Shown: in pieces, positions 5,784 to 6,404 of the stretch
Layout: each line of letters opens with the position of its first letter
Position numbering within the stretch: position 1 is the first letter of the stretch
Source: Ruminococcaceae bacterium UBA1417
Lineage (GTDB): Bacteria; Bacillota; Clostridia; Oscillospirales; Acutalibacteraceae
NCBI GenBank assembly: GCA_002305575.1
Contig: DBPP01000013.1
Location: 474-6,877 of the forward strand
DNA: 6,404 bases
Direction of reading: 5' to 3'
The notes under the pieces: generated by a model
Seen by the model: the letters and a program-made list of their open reading frames with translations, nothing else
What the model was told of the DNA's origin: nothing
Database searches by the model: none
Program-made: the position numbers and the translations under genes

Positions 5784-5804
5784 CTGGCGGGATTCGAACC
5801 GACG
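5784..5804 (-). repeat. Inverted fragment of a tRNA T-arm (tRNA-Gln-like)
   Basis: Read on the - strand, 20 of 21 positions match tRNA-Gln 5634-5654; 17 nt (GGTTCGAATCCCGCCAG) are exact. The mismatch would break the middle pair of the T stem. No matching acceptor, D or anticodon arm is found around it, so this is a fragment, not a functional tRNA. Part of the identity is the universal T-loop. It is either a decayed tRNA remnant or part of an attachment-site rearrangement. Confidence 0.65.
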
Positions 5805-5840
5805 TAAAACCATAAACATTCTTATTTTTGACCCAGTAGA

Positions 5841-5875
5841 ACGGGAGCAGCGAAAAAAAGCAGCTCCCGTTTTTC
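5841..5875 (+). terminator. Strong intrinsic terminator, no gene directly upstream
   Basis: ACGGGAGC (5841-5848) pairs with GCTCCCGT (5863-5870), extended inward by an A-A mismatch and two more GC pairs. The loop is GAAAAAAA and TTTTTCTTTT follows. Nothing on the + strand between the tRNA terminator and this hairpin looks like a gene it could serve. Confidence 0.85.
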
Positions 5876-5905
5876 TTTTCCCCCACAACAAAATATTTTT
5901 TCGCA

Positions 5906-5938
5906 GGGCGATCTGAAAAAAATCAGGTCGCCCTTTTT
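5906..5938 (+). terminator. Strong intrinsic terminator or attenuator before the last ORFs
   Basis: An 11-bp stem (5906-5916 with 5923-5933, one T-G pair) encloses a loop of six A and is followed by five T. The T run ends 26 nt before ATG 5965, leaving no room for a promoter between them. Either it is a fossil of the element's end or it attenuates transcription into the following genes. Confidence 0.85.
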
Positions 5939-5964
5939 CTATTTCCGATGAAAGGAGAAAGCCC

Positions 5965-6165
5965 ATGCCCCTCTTCACTACCAAACCCACAGATCAGCTC
6001 TTCGAGCGGTTTATGAAACACCATGTCTCGCCTGCCGGCTCGGTCGGCGCTGAACGGTGCCCACCGGGCACCAGCGCCCGAACTACAAACCAGACGCTCC
6101 AGAGGCCGACCGCATTCAGGCCGAATTGGACTCAGAAAAAGAAAAGAAAGGAAGATGCCCCGTGA
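5965..6165 (+). CDS. Small unrecognised mobile-element-type protein, possibly frameshifted
   Basis: A 66-codon frame with a very good ribosome site, AAAGGAG (5951-5957), 7 nt before the ATG. The first 30 or so residues (MPLFTTKPTDQLFERFMK...) read like a real protein and resemble the short N-terminal stretch of small accessory proteins in Clostridia integrative elements; I cannot name a family. From about residue 32 the composition turns to T/P/R/Q, typical of an out-of-frame reading. In the same region another frame (codons in register with 6162) gives a well-formed acidic/basic helix. The stop TGA (6163-6165) overlaps the GTG of the next frame as GTGA, which may be translational coupling or chance. 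If one base was lost near 6060, this is the N-terminus of one longer protein that includes the next entry. Confidence 0.5.
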   Translation: MPLFTTKPTDQLFERFMKHHVSPAGSVGAERCPPGTSARTTNQTLQRPTAFRPNWTQKKKRKEDAP

Positions 6166-6404
6166 TTTACCGAGATGACCGTCACCATCACACCTTTGAG
6201 AAAGAGGTTTCCATGCGGCCCGAAAGCACCAGCCGGGCACTGCTGGCCACCTTGTACCTGCTCACAGCGGACAGGAACCTGTGGAGCCAGGTGCGGGACC
6301 ACATTAGCCTGCGCCGGGTGTATGTGGAGGATATGCGGCCTAAGAACCTCACAGGAACCAGCTACGTCTACTTCGCCGCCGCTAAGGACATTTTGAGCGG
6401 CACT
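6162..6404 (+). CDS. Unrecognised element-type protein, 3' end outside the window
   Basis: This frame is open from 6054 to the window end and has no stop in view, so the protein is partial (81 codons from GTG 6162). Possible starts are GTG 6162, with AAGGAAG (6148-6154) 7 nt before it, or ATG 6213, with AAAGAGG (6202-6208) 4 nt before it. The sequence is protein-like: TFEKEV (residues 11-16), MRPESTSRALLATLYLLTAD (18-37), a hydrophobic helix followed by a charged stretch NLWSQVRDHI, then YVYFAAAKDI near the end. The layout resembles small hypothetical proteins of Clostridia integrative and conjugative elements; DUF6075-like is a guess I cannot confirm. Upstream of GTG the same frame reads PDAPEADRIQAELDSEKEKK, which suggests the true N-terminus lies further left and joins the start at 5965 through a frame disruption. 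Confidence 0.6.
   Translation, partial: MIYRDDRHHHTFEKEVSMRPESTSRALLATLYLLTADRNLWSQVRDHISLRRVYVEDMRPKNLTGTSYVYFAAAKDILSGT

Larger units (their letters stand above)
5663..5964. other. Gene-free stretch at a probable element boundary
   Basis: About 300 nt between tRNA-Gln and the next start codon. It holds four T-tract hairpins, an inverted near-copy of the tRNA T-arm (5784-5804), a direct repeat (5678-5691 and 5767-5782) and an inverted repeat (5667-5680 and 5824-5838). A - strand reading frame through here and the tRNA (start about 5886) encodes the well-known spurious GGIRTHG-type antisense-tRNA peptide and is not a gene. Confidence 0.7.

Noticed and set aside
5548..5886. 112-codon - strand frame through tRNA-Gln
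   Set aside because: It encodes the familiar antisense-tRNA artefact peptide (GGIRTHG...SVALPLGDSP) and crosses a proven tRNA and terminators.
5923..6240. 105-codon - strand frame at the right end
   Set aside because: Antisense to the + strand element genes, no ribosome site identified, and it contains the strong + strand terminator and ribosome site region.
6175..6396. 73-codon + strand frame at the right end
   Set aside because: T/P/C-rich out-of-frame reading. The register from 6162 is open to the window end and more protein-like.
1..6404. CRISPR array, insertion-sequence transposase, toxin-antitoxin or other defence system
   Set aside because: No regularly spaced repeats, transposase motifs or recognisable defence genes were found on either strand.

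Overview
The window looks like a piece of chromosome from a GC-rich member of the Clostridia. This is inferred from strong AGGAGG-type ribosome sites, consensus sigma-A promoters, long intrinsic terminators, the DUF1015 and ThuA proteins, and an integrative-element-like sequence at the right end. Base composition suits an Oscillospirales-type gut anaerobe, but nothing here fixes a genus.

Left part (1-1736, + strand): a class I SAM-dependent methyltransferase of unknown substrate (110-964). It is followed by two tandem, clearly paralogous microproteins (1095-1376 and 1416-1685), each with an N-terminal four-cysteine zinc ribbon and one C-terminal membrane helix. A long, near-perfect hairpin with A and T tracts (1701-1736) ends this block and the convergent operon coming from the other side.

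Middle (1756-3899, - strand): a two-gene operon, a ThuA-like protein followed by a Gfo/Idh/MocA oxidoreductase. This pairing is typical of sugar or keto-sugar catabolism. A consensus promoter (3871-3899), a leader of about 180 nt with GC-rich hairpins, and a LacI-family-like palindrome (3757-3770) suggest carbohydrate-responsive control. No regulator or transporter is present in the window.

Right-centre (4056-5465, + strand): a complete DUF1015 protein with its own promoter and terminator. It carries a DGHHR signature like that of ParB/SerK-type proteins.

Right end (5526-6404): a tRNA-Gln(TTG) gene with encoded CCA, its own consensus promoter and a terminator. After it comes about 300 nt without a gene that holds three more terminator-like hairpins, an inverted 21-nt near-copy of the tRNA T-arm, and small shuffled repeats. 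Then come one or two small genes that look like mobile-element accessory genes and run off the end. I read this as the probable edge of an element integrated at tRNA-Gln, but no integrase or second att site is visible. The last coding stretch is either two genes overlapping by a 4-nt GTGA, or one gene broken by loss of one base near 6060.
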